Assembly: GCF_014360585.1 (NCBI RefSeq)
Contig: NZ_JACIXG010000054.1
Span: 1-33,665 of the forward strand
DNA: 33,665 nucleotides
Reading direction: 5' to 3'
Source: Nocardioides sp.
GTDB lineage: Bacteria; Actinomycetota; Actinomycetes; Propionibacteriales; Nocardioidaceae
The notes beneath the pieces were generated by a model. The model was not told where the DNA came from. It was given only the letters and a program-made list of their open reading frames with translations, and searched no databases. Positions 14,993 through 23,205 of this stretch are shown here, piece by piece. The translations under genes and the position numbers were made by a program. The number at the start of each line of letters is the position of its first letter. Position 1 is the first letter of the stretch.

Positions 14993-15163
14993 TCATGCGG
15001 ACCAGCGCACCGAGTCGTCGACGAAGTCGGCGAACACGTGAACACCGCGCAGGTCCTGTCGCTCGTCCATGAGCTTGGTCAGGGCACTGGCGTGCCGGAA
15101 CTTGAGGCTGTGCTGCTTCGTGGAGCTGTTCGCCTCAGGCTTGGTCGCGGTGAGTGTTTCCAT
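14993..15163 (-). CDS. 56-residue orphan peptide gene
   Basis: The ATG at 15163 is preceded by an AGGGGGGA Shine-Dalgarno, and the frame reads METLTATKPEANSSTKQHS..., with a Thr/Ser-rich first third and a basic-to-acidic second part (LKFRHASALTKLMDERQD, then HVFADFVDDSVRWSA). No cysteines and no clear signal peptide or TM segment are present. The frame is open further upstream to 15343, but the upstream part looks random and has no ribosome site. A ~190-base leader of lower GC precedes the gene. I do not recognise a family. The layout (short, strong ribosome site, own terminator) would suit a regulator, an immunity peptide or a modified peptide precursor, and none is demonstrated. Confidence 0.55.
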   Translation of the reverse strand: METLTATKPEANSSTKQHSLKFRHASALTKLMDERQDLRGVHVFADFVDDSVRWSA

Positions 15164-15356
15164 CGAGGTCCCCCCTGCAACGGATAGATGGTCTACATCG
15201 TGGTTTGTCCTGCGCATCAAGCATCCCGCCCGCAAGTCGCCGGCAGGTTGTTTGAACGTTACAAGCCGGTTTCGGTAAAAGAAATGTCTGACGATGCCTG
15301 CACTGGTATCTGCCGAGCGATAGGGCCGAATCTCGCTAGACAAAGAGGGCGGAAGG

Positions 15357-16241
15357 TCATTCCACGGCTGATCTGAGCGTGTCGACGGCCCGGCGGGTCT
15401 GCTCGAGGAGCCGGAGCGCGGCGCTCGCGTCGGGCAGGTTCGGCTCCGGGGACCAGAGCTGGTCGGCGTCGCTGATCGGAGAGGCTCCGTCGATGATCGG
15501 GTCGAGGTCGGTCACCAGCGCGCCCTTCGACGGGTCGCCGGCTAGCGCCGAGCGGATCGCCTCGCTGTCGATCGGGCACGCCGAGGCGATCAGCGTGGCG
15601 TTGCCGAACCTCGCGCCCGCGAGCGCGGAGCCCTGCACGATCATCGCGACATGCTCGAAGACCGTACGCAGCGTGGCGAGCTCACGGCGGGTGAAGAGCA
15701 GCTCGGGGCCGGCGACGGAGTTCAGCACCAGCCGGCCCTCCTCGCGCAGCGCGCTCCGCGCCGCTGTCATGCACTCCAGCGAGGTGAAGGCCGGCGGGAT
15801 CCGGTTGCCGACGAAGATGTCGATGACGATGGCGTCGTGCTCCGAGCCTGGGTGGGCCTCCAGCCACGAGCGCGCGTCAGCCGTCTCAATGGTGATCCCG
15901 GCGGGCAACGGGAAACGTGACCTGGTGAGCTCGACCAGTGCGGGTTCGAGCTCGACGACCGTCTGGGTGGTCGCGGGCCACCGGTGGGCGACGGCGCGGG
16001 GGAGCGCGAGCAGTGCGCCGCCCAGGACTGCGGTCGTACGAGGTGCCTGGTCACCGAGCGCCGCCAGCATCCACCGGATCGAGGCGAGCTTCGGCGGCTG
16101 CGCGGGGTCTCCGAGGTGGGATTGCGCGACGCCGTCGATCTCGATGGCCCAGCCGTCCGGCTTTCGTACGAGATCGGCGGTGCTGCCGTCCGAGAAGACG
16201 ATGCGCTCACGGCTCCCGGCCGGACCCGAGGGTGTTGACAT
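15357..16241 (-). CDS. Spermidine-synthase-like methyltransferase-fold protein
   Basis: The product is 294 residues and soluble. A strand-rich N-terminal part (IVFSDGSTADLVRKPDGWAI, then VAQSHLGDPAQP) precedes a Rossmann fold with TTAVLGGALLALPRAVAHRW as the glycine-rich loop, TVVELEPALVELTRSRFPL as the acidic strand, ETADARSWLEAH and AIVIDIFVGNRIPPAFTSLE. It resembles the spermidine-synthase-like proteins common in actinobacteria. The catalytic Asp region is IVIDIF, in place of the canonical DxxxP layout, so polyamine synthesis is uncertain. The ATG at 16241 is preferred because AGGA lies 7 bases upstream; the upstream 30 codons look non-conserved. It is divergent from the RDD-FHA gene. Confidence 0.78.
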   Translation of the reverse strand: MSTPSGPAGSRERIVFSDGSTADLVRKPDGWAIEIDGVAQSHLGDPAQPPKLASIRWMLAALGDQAPRTTAVLGGALLALPRAVAHRWPATTQTVVELEPALVELTRSRFPLPAGITIETADARSWLEAHPGSEHDAIVIDIFVGNRIPPAFTSLECMTAARSALREEGRLVLNSVAGPELLFTRRELATLRTVFEHVAMIVQGSALAGARFGNATLIASACPIDSEAIRSALAGDPSKGALVTDLDPIIDGASPISDADQLWSPEPNLPDASAALRLLEQTRRAVDTLRSAVE

Positions 16242-16321
16242 ACGTCGATCCTGCCAGACACCATCGCGCCCGGACCGGGACATTCCGGTAGCCTGCTGGC
16301 GTCGTTGATATGCGCGGCAGT

Positions 16322-16349
16322 ACTCGGACATCGGGACTCGGACATCGGG
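16322..16349. repeat. Perfect 14-base tandem duplication in the divergent promoter region
   Basis: ACTCGGACATCGGG occurs twice without a gap (16322-16335, 16336-16349), just upstream of the ribosome site of the RDD-FHA gene. Two adjacent identical sites could be a dimer operator or a recent slip duplication. Confidence 0.8.
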
Positions 16350-16366
16350 CGTGAGGAGCTCTTGCG

Positions 16367-17731
16367 GTGGAGATATGGGAGGTCGCCGAAAATGACGACC
16401 GGATCGAGGGTCTCACCGCTGATGGCAAGCCGGATCCGGCTTACGCCGCCTCGCTCGGACTGAAGGACGCGCCGCTGGGGCGTCGCGCGCTCGCGGCCGC
16501 CGTCGACATCGCCTGCTACCTGATCCTGCAGGTCCCCTACCTCGTCTTCACGTTCCCGCTGCTGCTGAAGCTGGCCCAGGGCAAGTTCGGCTTCGCCCGC
16601 TTCCTGAGCCACCCCGACTTCCTGCTGGCGGCCATCGCCGGCGGTACGACCATCCTGCTGACCCTGATCTTCGTCATCGTCCAGATCGTCATGCACGGCC
16701 GCCGTGGAGTCACGCTGGGCAAGTCCCTCGCCGGGATCCGCTCGATCAACGTCAAGACCCTCGAGCGACCGGGAGTCGGCCGCTCCTTCCTCCGGGCCCT
16801 GGTCCTGTGGGGCTCCGGGATCATCCCGATCGCGCCGATCGTCTTCCTGGCCTCGCCTCTCTTCGACAAGGAGAAGCGGAGCCGCGGCTGGCATGACAAG
16901 GTCGCCGAGATGTGGATGGTCGACGTGCGCGAGGGCCTCGACCCCTACGACGAGAAGCGGATGCGTATCGCTCGGAAGACGGTCGCGGCTGAGCCCGTCG
17001 CTGAGCGGAAGTCGCTGCCCTCGCTCAGCACCCCCAACGCGCAGGATGCCGGCAGCTACCGCCCCTCGGGCCGGGTGAGCGCCGGCGTGCTCGGCGTCTC
17101 CCGCCCGAAGGCGAGGCCCGAGGAACCCGGGGTCTCGCCCGGCGGGGCGCTCGCGACCCCGCAGTCGGGTCCGGTGGCACCGAAGCCGGTGGCGCCGGCG
17201 ATCCCGCCCTCGCGGGCCGTGACGCCCAACCAGGGGCAGACGGTGCCGCCGCCTCCGACCCCGACGCCCACCCCGGCTCCGACGCCCACCCCGGCCCCGC
17301 TCCCGACTCCGGCGCCGAATCCCACTCCGAACCCCATGCCGACCCCCGCCCCGGGCCACACCCCTGCGCCTACGACCGGCGGTCAGCAGCTTCAGGGGCA
17401 GGCGGGCCCTCGAGGAATCATGCTCAAGGTCGACTCCGGTGAGCGGATCCCCGTGGCCGGCCTGGTGCTGGTCGGCCGTGACCCTGCCCTGACGGAGAAC
17501 ACGCTCGGGGCGCGTACGGTCTCGATCATCGACGTGTCGGTCTCGAAGACCCACCTGTCCCTGCGCCCCAGCGGCGACGGTGTCGAGGTCACCGACCGAG
17601 GCTCGACCAACGGCACCGTGGTGATCCACGAGGGCGCCACCCGGCGACTGAACGCCTGGGAGCCGGTGCTCGCTCCGGTCGGCGCGATGATCCGGTTCGG
17701 CGACCGGTCCGCCCTGGTGCGTCGCGGGTGA
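16367..17731 (+). CDS. RDD membrane protein with Pro-rich linker and C-terminal FHA domain
   Basis: The product is 454 residues. An RDD domain (about 35-185) begins APLGRRALAAAVDIACYLI and holds three hydrophobic segments (YLILQVPYLVFTFPLLL, FLLAAIAGGTTILLTLIFVIVQIV, ALVLWGSGIIPIAPIVFLA). A long linker rich in Pro, Thr and Ala follows (PTPTPAPTPTPAPLPTPAPN, about 290-335), then an FHA domain (about 354-440) with GRDPALTENTLG, VSVSKTHLSLRPSG and DRGSTNGT, the conserved phosphothreonine-binding loops. The GTG at 16367 has GAGGAG 8 bases upstream. The gene directly precedes the EccC-type motor in the same direction (64 bases apart). The FHA domain probably recruits phosphorylated T7SS partners to the membrane. 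Confidence 0.85.
   Translation: MEIWEVAENDDRIEGLTADGKPDPAYAASLGLKDAPLGRRALAAAVDIACYLILQVPYLVFTFPLLLKLAQGKFGFARFLSHPDFLLAAIAGGTTILLTLIFVIVQIVMHGRRGVTLGKSLAGIRSINVKTLERPGVGRSFLRALVLWGSGIIPIAPIVFLASPLFDKEKRSRGWHDKVAEMWMVDVREGLDPYDEKRMRIARKTVAAEPVAERKSLPSLSTPNAQDAGSYRPSGRVSAGVLGVSRPKARPEEPGVSPGGALATPQSGPVAPKPVAPAIPPSRAVTPNQGQTVPPPPTPTPTPAPTPTPAPLPTPAPNPTPNPMPTPAPGHTPAPTTGGQQLQGQAGPRGIMLKVDSGERIPVAGLVLVGRDPALTENTLGARTVSIIDVSVSKTHLSLRPSGDGVEVTDRGSTNGTVVIHEGATRRLNAWEPVLAPVGAMIRFGDRSALVRRG
17244..17357. repeat. Pro/Thr/Ala-coding degenerate repeat in the RDD-FHA gene
   Basis: CCGACGCCCACCCCGGCT-type units recur across this stretch and encode the extended PTPxPAP linker between the membrane and FHA domains. 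It is a coding low-complexity repeat that probably acts as a spacer. Confidence 0.7.
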
Positions 17732-17795
17732 CCGCCACCTCCGCCGCACGATCGCGCGGCATGGCTTCTAGGCACGTTGACGAGGGGAACGAAGG

Positions 17796-20700
17796 ATGAA
17801 GGTCAAGCTCACTCTGCATCGGCCTGGCGTTGCGCCTGCGGATGTGATCGTCACCGCTGACTCCACGGCGACGGCGGGCGACGTCGCTCGGCACATCGCC
17901 GACGCCGACCCGGCGCGCTCCGTGATCGCGGGTGAGCACGACGTCTTGACGCTGGCAGTCGCCCCGCCGACCGCCGACCGGATGGAGCCGCTCGAACCCG
18001 ACGTACCCATCGGTGATGCGCCGATCGGGTCCGGCTTCGCGGCCGCGGTCGTCAACATGGGCCCGGACAACGAGATCACCGGCTCGCGTCGCAAGAGCGT
18101 CGGCGTGCTGCGCGCGATCGACGGTCCGGTGCGGGGGCAGGCGTTCCCGCTGACCACCGGTCACGCCTCGATCGGCCGTGGTCCCGACAACGAGATCGTG
18201 CTCGCCGACCCGATGGTCTCCAAGCGCCACGCCCGCATCGAGGTGGACCGCTCGGTCGAGCTGGTCGACCTCAACTCGGCCAACGGCGTCGTCGTCGACG
18301 GCACCCAGGTCTCCCGCGTACGTCTGGCACCGGACACTCCCGTCGTCATCGGCGGCACCACGCTGGTCATGCAGCTCTCGGCCGACTTCCTCTCCGCCGT
18401 CGAGGACCCCGTGCTGGAGCGTGGTGGCGGCCTGCTCTTCAACCGCAGCCCGCGCGTCGACGTCCGCTATCCCGGCACCGAGCACCCGCCGCCGTGGATG
18501 CCGACCGAGATGCAGAAGAAGCTGTTCCCGTGGTTCGTGCTGATCGCGCCGATCATCATGGCACTCTCTATCTACGCCATGACCGGCCGCGCCCGGGCGC
18601 TGCTGCTGGTCGTCATGACGCCGATGATGGCGATCGGCAACTACCTCAACCAGCACCGCCAGGCCGGCGCGAAGCAGGACCACGAGATCCAGCTCTTCGA
18701 GCGGCAGTTCGAGAAGCTGGAAGAGGTCTTCTACCGCAGCAAGCCCGAGGAGGAGCTCGCCCGCAACGAGGAGGTCCCGCCGGTCGCGGAGGTCTTCGAG
18801 CAGGCGATGCAGCTCGGCCCTCGGCTGTGGACCCGGCGTCCGGAGCACTGGAACTTCCTGGCCGTACGCCTCGGCACCACGCGCGCCCTGTCCCGCAACT
18901 CGATCGCCGAGCGCGACACCCAGAACGGTCTGCCCGAATACATCGAGCGCATCGACCGGCTGAAGGAGCGCTACAAGTACGTCGACGACGTGCCGTTGCT
19001 GGAGTCGCTGCCCGCGGTGGGCTCGGTGGGCGTCGCCGGTCCGGCCGGCCCGGCGGCCGATGCGATGCGCGGCATCGCGGTGCAGCTCTTCGGGCTGCAC
19101 GCTCCCAACGAGGTCGTCAGCGTCGCCTTCGCCGACCCCGACTGGGTCGAGGAGTTCGAGTGGCTCAAGTGGCTGCCGCACACCACCTCGGAGACCAACC
19201 GCTTCAAGGACATGCCGCTGGCCGACTCCGCGCCGACGGCGAACGCCCTGCTCAGCGCGCTGGAGGAATACATCATGCGCGCCGGACGGACCGCGGAGCA
19301 CCGCGGCCCGTTCCCGGAGAAGTGGAACCCGATGCAGTACGGCACCGACGTCGCTCGGGCCGGCGAGGAGACGAACGCACGAGTCCAGGTCTCGATCATC
19401 GTCTTCGTCACCAACGACGCGCCTGTGGACCGGGCCCGCCTGGTCCAGGTCCTCGAGCGGGGTGCCGATGTCGGCGTACACGCCGTCTTCCTCTCCTCGA
19501 CCGTCGAGGCGCTGCCGGCGGTGTGCCGCAGCTATCTCGACGTCAGCGACGGTCTGGAGCGCGCCACCGTCGGACTGGTCCGCAACGGCGACCTCTTCCA
19601 GGGCGTCACCGTCGAGGGTGTCTCCAACGCCTACATGGAGATGTTCGCCAAGCGGCTCGCGCCGGTGGTGGACGCCAGCACCGTCGTCCACGACTCCTCC
19701 GACCTGCCGAACTCGGTCGGGTTCCTCTCCCTGGTCGGCAACGAGGTCGCCGAGGACCCTCACTCCATCATCGAGCGCTGGCGGCAGAACAACTCGATCA
19801 TCGACCGCTCCGACCGGCCGCGGCCGCGGCTGAAGAAGGCGGGGAACCTGCGCGCCATCATCGGCCAGGGCGCCTCGGACGCGATGACGCTGGACCTGCG
19901 TACGCAGGGCCCGCACGCCCTCGTCGGCGGCACCACCGGTGCCGGTAAGTCGGAGTTCCTGCAGGCGTGGGTGCTCGGCATCGCCTCGGCCCACTCGCCG
20001 GACCGGGTGACGTTCCTCTTCGTCGACTACAAGGGCGGCTCGGCCTTCGCCGACTGCATCGAGCTGCCGCACTGTGTCGGCCTGGTGACCGACCTGAGCC
20101 CCCACCTCGTACGCCGCGCGCTGACCAGCCTCAAGGCCGAGCTGCACTATCGCGAGCACCTCTTCAACCGGAAGAAGGCAAAGGATCTTCTCGAGTTGGA
20201 GAAGCGGCAGGACCCGGAGTGCCCGCCTGCGTTGGTCCTGGTGATCGACGAGTTCGCCGCTCTGGCCGGTGAGGTGCCGGAGTTCGTCGACGGCGTCGTC
20301 GACATCGCCCAGCGAGGCCGTTCGCTCGGCATCCACCTGATCATGGCGACGCAGCGTCCGGCCGGTGTCATCAAGGACAACCTGAGGGCCAACACAAACC
20401 TTCGCGTCGCGCTGCGTATGGCCGACGAGACCGACTCCAAGGACGTCGTCGACGACCCGATCGCCGGGACCTTCCCGCCGTCGATACCGGGCCGCGGCAT
20501 CGCGAAGACCGGGCCGGGTCGGCTGACCCCGTTCCAGTCGGCGTATGCGGGCGGTTGGACGCGCGACGACGAGGTGGTCACCGCCGACGTGAAGGTGGCC
20601 GAGCTCAAGTTCGGTTCGATCACCGAGTGGGAGCCGGAGCGTCCGCCGGAGAGCGACTCGCACGACGAGGACCTCGGCCCCAACGACCAGAAGCGGATCG

Positions 20701-22301
20701 TGGCCAACCTGATCAAGGCATCCGCCAGCGCCGGGCTGATGACCCCGCGGCGCCCGTGGCTCGACGACCTGGCGACCGTGGTCGACATGCGCGACCTCCC
20801 GTTGGAGGGCGACGGCCAGATCCTGCTGGGGCTCGCGGACATCCCGGAGCGGCAGCAGCAGAACGCGATCTACTTCACTCCCGACCGTGACGGCTCGCTG
20901 CTCATCTTCGGCTCCTCCGGTTCGGGCAAGTCGACGATGTTGAAGACGATCGCGACCGCTGCCGGAGCGCGTCCGGAGCTCGGCCCGGTCCAGGTCTACG
21001 GCCTCGACTTCGCCTCCGGCGCGCTGGGCGCGATCGCGCGTCTCCCGCACGTCGGCTCGATCATCGACGGCGACGACGCCGAGCGCCTGCAGCGACTGAT
21101 GCGCACTCTCGAGCGGGAGATGGACCGCCGCTCAGAGCTCTTCTCCAAGGCCTCGGCCGCGAACCTCACCGAATACCGCGAGATCGCCGACCAGTCGATG
21201 CCGCGCATCCTGCTCCTGATCGACAACTACCCCGAGTTCAAGAAAGAGTGGGAGATCGCGGCCGGTCGCGCGCCGTTCTACCAGTCCTTCATGCGGGTCC
21301 TCGGTGAGGGACGCCCGCTTGGCGTCCACGCGGTGATCACCGCCGACCGCAGCGGCTCGGTGCCGACCGCGGTCTTCGCGAACATCCCGCGCCGCGTCGT
21401 CATGCGGCTCTCCGACCCGAGCCAGTACGTCCTGGTCGGAGCGCCCAAGGACGTACTCAACGAGCAGTCGGCGCCCGGCCGCGCCGTCGTCGACAAGGCC
21501 GAGGTGCAGCTCGCCGTCCTGGGCGGCACGACCAACGTCGCAGAGCAGACCAAGGCTCTCGACGAGCTCGTCGCGCAGCTGCGCGCTCAGGGCGTTCCCG
21601 AGGTCGGCGAGATCGGTGCCCTGCCCACGAAGGTCTCCAGCCAGTCCCTTCCCGCGCAGGTCAACGGCCAGCCCGTCTTCGGCATCGCCGACGACACCCT
21701 GGCGCCTCGTGGCTTCGACCCGATCGGTTCGTTCATCGTCACCGGCCCGCCGCAGTCGGGTAAGACCAACGTGCTCAAGGCGCTCGTCGAGTCCATGGAA
21801 CGCTTCGACCCCGAGGTGAAGCTCTTCCACCTCGGCAGCCGTCGTGCCATGCTCGGCGACTTCCGGCCCTGGGTACGCAGCGCCACCCGCCCCGACGACG
21901 AGAAGACGCTCGTCACCGAGCTCGCCGAGATCGTCGCCGACGAGTCCTTCCCCGGCCGCATCATGATCGTCGCCGAGGACATGACCCACCTGGCGGACGG
22001 TCCCGCCGACCGCCCGATGCGGGCCCTGCTGCAGGCGATCAACAACTCCGACCACCTCTTCGTCGGCGACGCCGACGTCACCCGCGCCGGCGGCGGCTCG
22101 GGTGTCATGGGTGAGTGGAAGGCCGCGCGCCAGGGAATCGTGCTCAAACCGGACACCTACGACGGCGACACGCTGTTCAAGGTTCCGTTCGGAAAGCTCA
22201 AGCGCACCGACTTCCCAGCGGGTCGTGGAATCTTCGTCCAGGCCGGTCGGACAGTGACCATGCAGATGCCTCTGGCGAGCGACAACGAGAACGCCGTATG
22301 A
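17796..22301 (+). CDS. EccC/EssC-type T7SS motor ATPase with N-terminal FHA domain
   Basis: The product is 1501 residues. In order: a ubiquitin-like N-terminal strand region (1-90), an FHA domain (about 120-195: ASIGRGPDNEIVLADPMVSK, ELVDLNSANGVVVDGT), two membrane helices (about 245-285: FPWFVLIAPIIMALSIYAM, ALLLVVMTPMMAIGNYL), then three FtsK/SpoIIIE ATPase modules. Walker A motifs are GGTTGAGKSEF (~711), GSSGSGKSTM (~1039) and GPPQSGKTNV (~1316). Only the first module has a full Walker B with catalytic Glu (VLVIDEFAAL ~814); the second reads LLLIDNYPEF and the third IVAEDM, as expected for regulatory modules. A single chain with an FHA and three ATPases looks like Firmicute EssC more than the split mycobacterial EccCa/EccCb. 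The start is set by GAGGGGAACGAAGG before ATG 17796. Confidence 0.93.
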   Translation: MKVKLTLHRPGVAPADVIVTADSTATAGDVARHIADADPARSVIAGEHDVLTLAVAPPTADRMEPLEPDVPIGDAPIGSGFAAAVVNMGPDNEITGSRRKSVGVLRAIDGPVRGQAFPLTTGHASIGRGPDNEIVLADPMVSKRHARIEVDRSVELVDLNSANGVVVDGTQVSRVRLAPDTPVVIGGTTLVMQLSADFLSAVEDPVLERGGGLLFNRSPRVDVRYPGTEHPPPWMPTEMQKKLFPWFVLIAPIIMALSIYAMTGRARALLLVVMTPMMAIGNYLNQHRQAGAKQDHEIQLFERQFEKLEEVFYRSKPEEELARNEEVPPVAEVFEQAMQLGPRLWTRRPEHWNFLAVRLGTTRALSRNSIAERDTQNGLPEYIERIDRLKERYKYVDDVPLLESLPAVGSVGVAGPAGPAADAMRGIAVQLFGLHAPNEVVSVAFADPDWVEEFEWLKWLPHTTSETNRFKDMPLADSAPTANALLSALEEYIMRAGRTAEHRGPFPEKWNPMQYGTDVARAGEETNARVQVSIIVFVTNDAPVDRARLVQVLERGADVGVHAVFLSSTVEALPAVCRSYLDVSDGLERATVGLVRNGDLFQGVTVEGVSNAYMEMFAKRLAPVVDASTVVHDSSDLPNSVGFLSLVGNEVAEDPHSIIERWRQNNSIIDRSDRPRPRLKKAGNLRAIIGQGASDAMTLDLRTQGPHALVGGTTGAGKSEFLQAWVLGIASAHSPDRVTFLFVDYKGGSAFADCIELPHCVGLVTDLSPHLVRRALTSLKAELHYREHLFNRKKAKDLLELEKRQDPECPPALVLVIDEFAALAGEVPEFVDGVVDIAQRGRSLGIHLIMATQRPAGVIKDNLRANTNLRVALRMADETDSKDVVDDPIAGTFPPSIPGRGIAKTGPGRLTPFQSAYAGGWTRDDEVVTADVKVAELKFGSITEWEPERPPESDSHDEDLGPNDQKRIVANLIKASASAGLMTPRRPWLDDLATVVDMRDLPLEGDGQILLGLADIPERQQQNAIYFTPDRDGSLLIFGSSGSGKSTMLKTIATAAGARPELGPVQVYGLDFASGALGAIARLPHVGSIIDGDDAERLQRLMRTLEREMDRRSELFSKASAANLTEYREIADQSMPRILLLIDNYPEFKKEWEIAAGRAPFYQSFMRVLGEGRPLGVHAVITADRSGSVPTAVFANIPRRVVMRLSDPSQYVLVGAPKDVLNEQSAPGRAVVDKAEVQLAVLGGTTNVAEQTKALDELVAQLRAQGVPEVGEIGALPTKVSSQSLPAQVNGQPVFGIADDTLAPRGFDPIGSFIVTGPPQSGKTNVLKALVESMERFDPEVKLFHLGSRRAMLGDFRPWVRSATRPDDEKTLVTELAEIVADESFPGRIMIVAEDMTHLADGPADRPMRALLQAINNSDHLFVGDADVTRAGGGSGVMGEWKAARQGIVLKPDTYDGDTLFKVPFGKLKRTDFPAGRGIFVQAGRTVTMQMPLASDNENAV

Positions 22302-22426
22302 ACGAGGCAACGAACCCGTTTTTACCCTTCACAGGGAAGAAGAGAGTGGTCTACGTTGGCCACCGGCGTCCGCTGACGGGGCGTCTTGAAATGGAAACCG
22401 CGGGAAAGGGAATGATCGATGAGTGA
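22298..22426 (+). CDS. 42-residue ORF bridging the motor gene and the first WXG100 gene
   Basis: The ATG overlaps the motor stop (ATGA at 22298-22301), and the TGA at 22424-22426 overlaps the WXG100 start (22419) by a few bases. It reads MNEATNPFLPFTGKKRVVYV..., with a basic centre and no known motif. Its third positions are less GC-rich than those of the motor gene. It may be a coupling leader that ties WXG100 translation to the motor, or simply an open frame. A GAAAGGGA Shine-Dalgarno for the WXG100 gene lies inside it. Confidence 0.35.
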   Translation: MNEATNPFLPFTGKKRVVYVGHRRPLTGRLEMETAGKGMIDE

Positions 22427-22706
22427 CTTCGGGGCAACATACGACGAGATGACCGGCACCGCCGACAAGCTCGACCAGGGCAAGGACACGATCGAGTCCG
22501 CGCTGGACGAGTGCCAGGGTTACGTCGACGAGCTCGTGCAGGACGGGTTCAAGACGGAGAAGGCGTCGGGCAAGTTCCAGGACGGCTACACCGAGATGAC
22601 CACGGGTCTGAAGGACGCCATTGCTGGTGTCGAGGACATGGCCCAGTCGCTGCGCGACATGGCCAGCGCGATCCAGGACTTGGACTCGCAGCTCGCCGGC
22701 GGCTGA
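22419..22706 (+). CDS. WXG100-family (ESAT-6-like) small secreted protein
   Basis: The product is 95 residues, the typical WXG100 length. Two amphipathic helices (TYDEMTGTADKLDQGKDTIE and EMTTGLKDAIAGVEDMAQSL) flank a turn, GFKTEKASGKFQDGYTEM. The Trp and Gly of the W-x-G motif are replaced by Phe and Thr (FKT), while the following A..F...Y pattern of the family is kept. The C-terminus ends IQDLDSQLAGG. It is the first cargo gene after the motor and is most likely exported through it, as a homodimer or with the next gene's product. Confidence 0.85.
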   Translation: MSDFGATYDEMTGTADKLDQGKDTIESALDECQGYVDELVQDGFKTEKASGKFQDGYTEMTTGLKDAIAGVEDMAQSLRDMASAIQDLDSQLAGG

Positions 22707-22715
22707 GTCCCCTCT

Positions 22716-22750
22716 AGGGCGGGGCGGCGCAGTGGCGCCGTCCTGCCCCT
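22716..22750 (+). terminator. GC-rich hairpin between the two small T7SS genes (attenuator?)
   Basis: AGGGCGGGGCGGCGC, an AGTG loop and GCGCCGTCCTGCCCCT form an imperfect stem of about 15 base pairs, ten bases after the WXG100 stop. There is no U-tract. As an internal terminator or 3' stabiliser it would let the WXG100 protein be made in excess over the downstream genes. Confidence 0.5.
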
Positions 22751-22800
22751 AAGCCGGTATTTGGACTCGGCCTTGACGGCAGAACGAAGGGAGCCTGGCT

Positions 22801-23157
22801 ATGGCAGACGTCAAGATCAACATCGAAACGCTAGATCGTATCGCGTCTCAGCTGGACGCGATCGTCACGGAGTTCGAGAACGCGACGAGCAACTCTGAAG
22901 AGCTCGAGGCGGCTATCGCCAAACCCTACGGTCGTAGTGAACTCCGTGAGAAGGCGCAGGACTTCGAGGAACGCTGGGACGGTAAGCGGGAGAAACTCAA
23001 AGAGAGTCTCGACGAGCTCCACAAGCATGTCAAGGGCGTCGTTGACGGATTCACGAACTGGGACAGCGAGACCGCCCTCCAGTTCGAGTCAAACACATCG
23101 GTACAGGCGCCCGGTTCGCCAGGAAACGCGCCGGCGAGTTCACCGGCCGCGGTTTGA
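22801..23157 (+). CDS. WXG-like T7SS partner protein preceding the cargo gene
   Basis: The product is 118 residues and mostly helical: NIETLDRIASQLDAIVTEFE, then KPYGRSELREKAQDFEERWD with a W-D-G turn (RWDGKREKLKE), and a second helix ESLDELHKHVKGVVDGF. The C-terminal 25 residues are Ser/Pro/Ala-rich and disordered. The pattern matches the small helical proteins encoded just before large T7SS cargo in actinobacteria, which pair with the cargo's N-terminal helical domain. AAGGGAG lies 8 bases before the ATG. It lies 48 bases upstream of the cargo gene. Confidence 0.75.
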   Translation: MADVKINIETLDRIASQLDAIVTEFENATSNSEELEAAIAKPYGRSELREKAQDFEERWDGKREKLKESLDELHKHVKGVVDGFTNWDSETALQFESNTSVQAPGSPGNAPASSPAAV

Positions 23158-23205
23158 ACACGCGCGAAACTCTGAAACCAAGGGCTCGAACGAAGGAGGA
23201 CGGCC

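Noticed and set aside
17244..17357. Tandem-looking repeats as a possible CRISPR array
   Set aside because: The units are short, degenerate and in frame, encoding a Pro/Thr/Ala linker, with no spacers.
17589..21050. A 1153-codon open frame on the minus strand opposite the motor gene
   Set aside because: It is a shadow of the high-GC third positions of the motor gene. It is rich in Arg, Asp and Val without family motifs and has no ribosome site.
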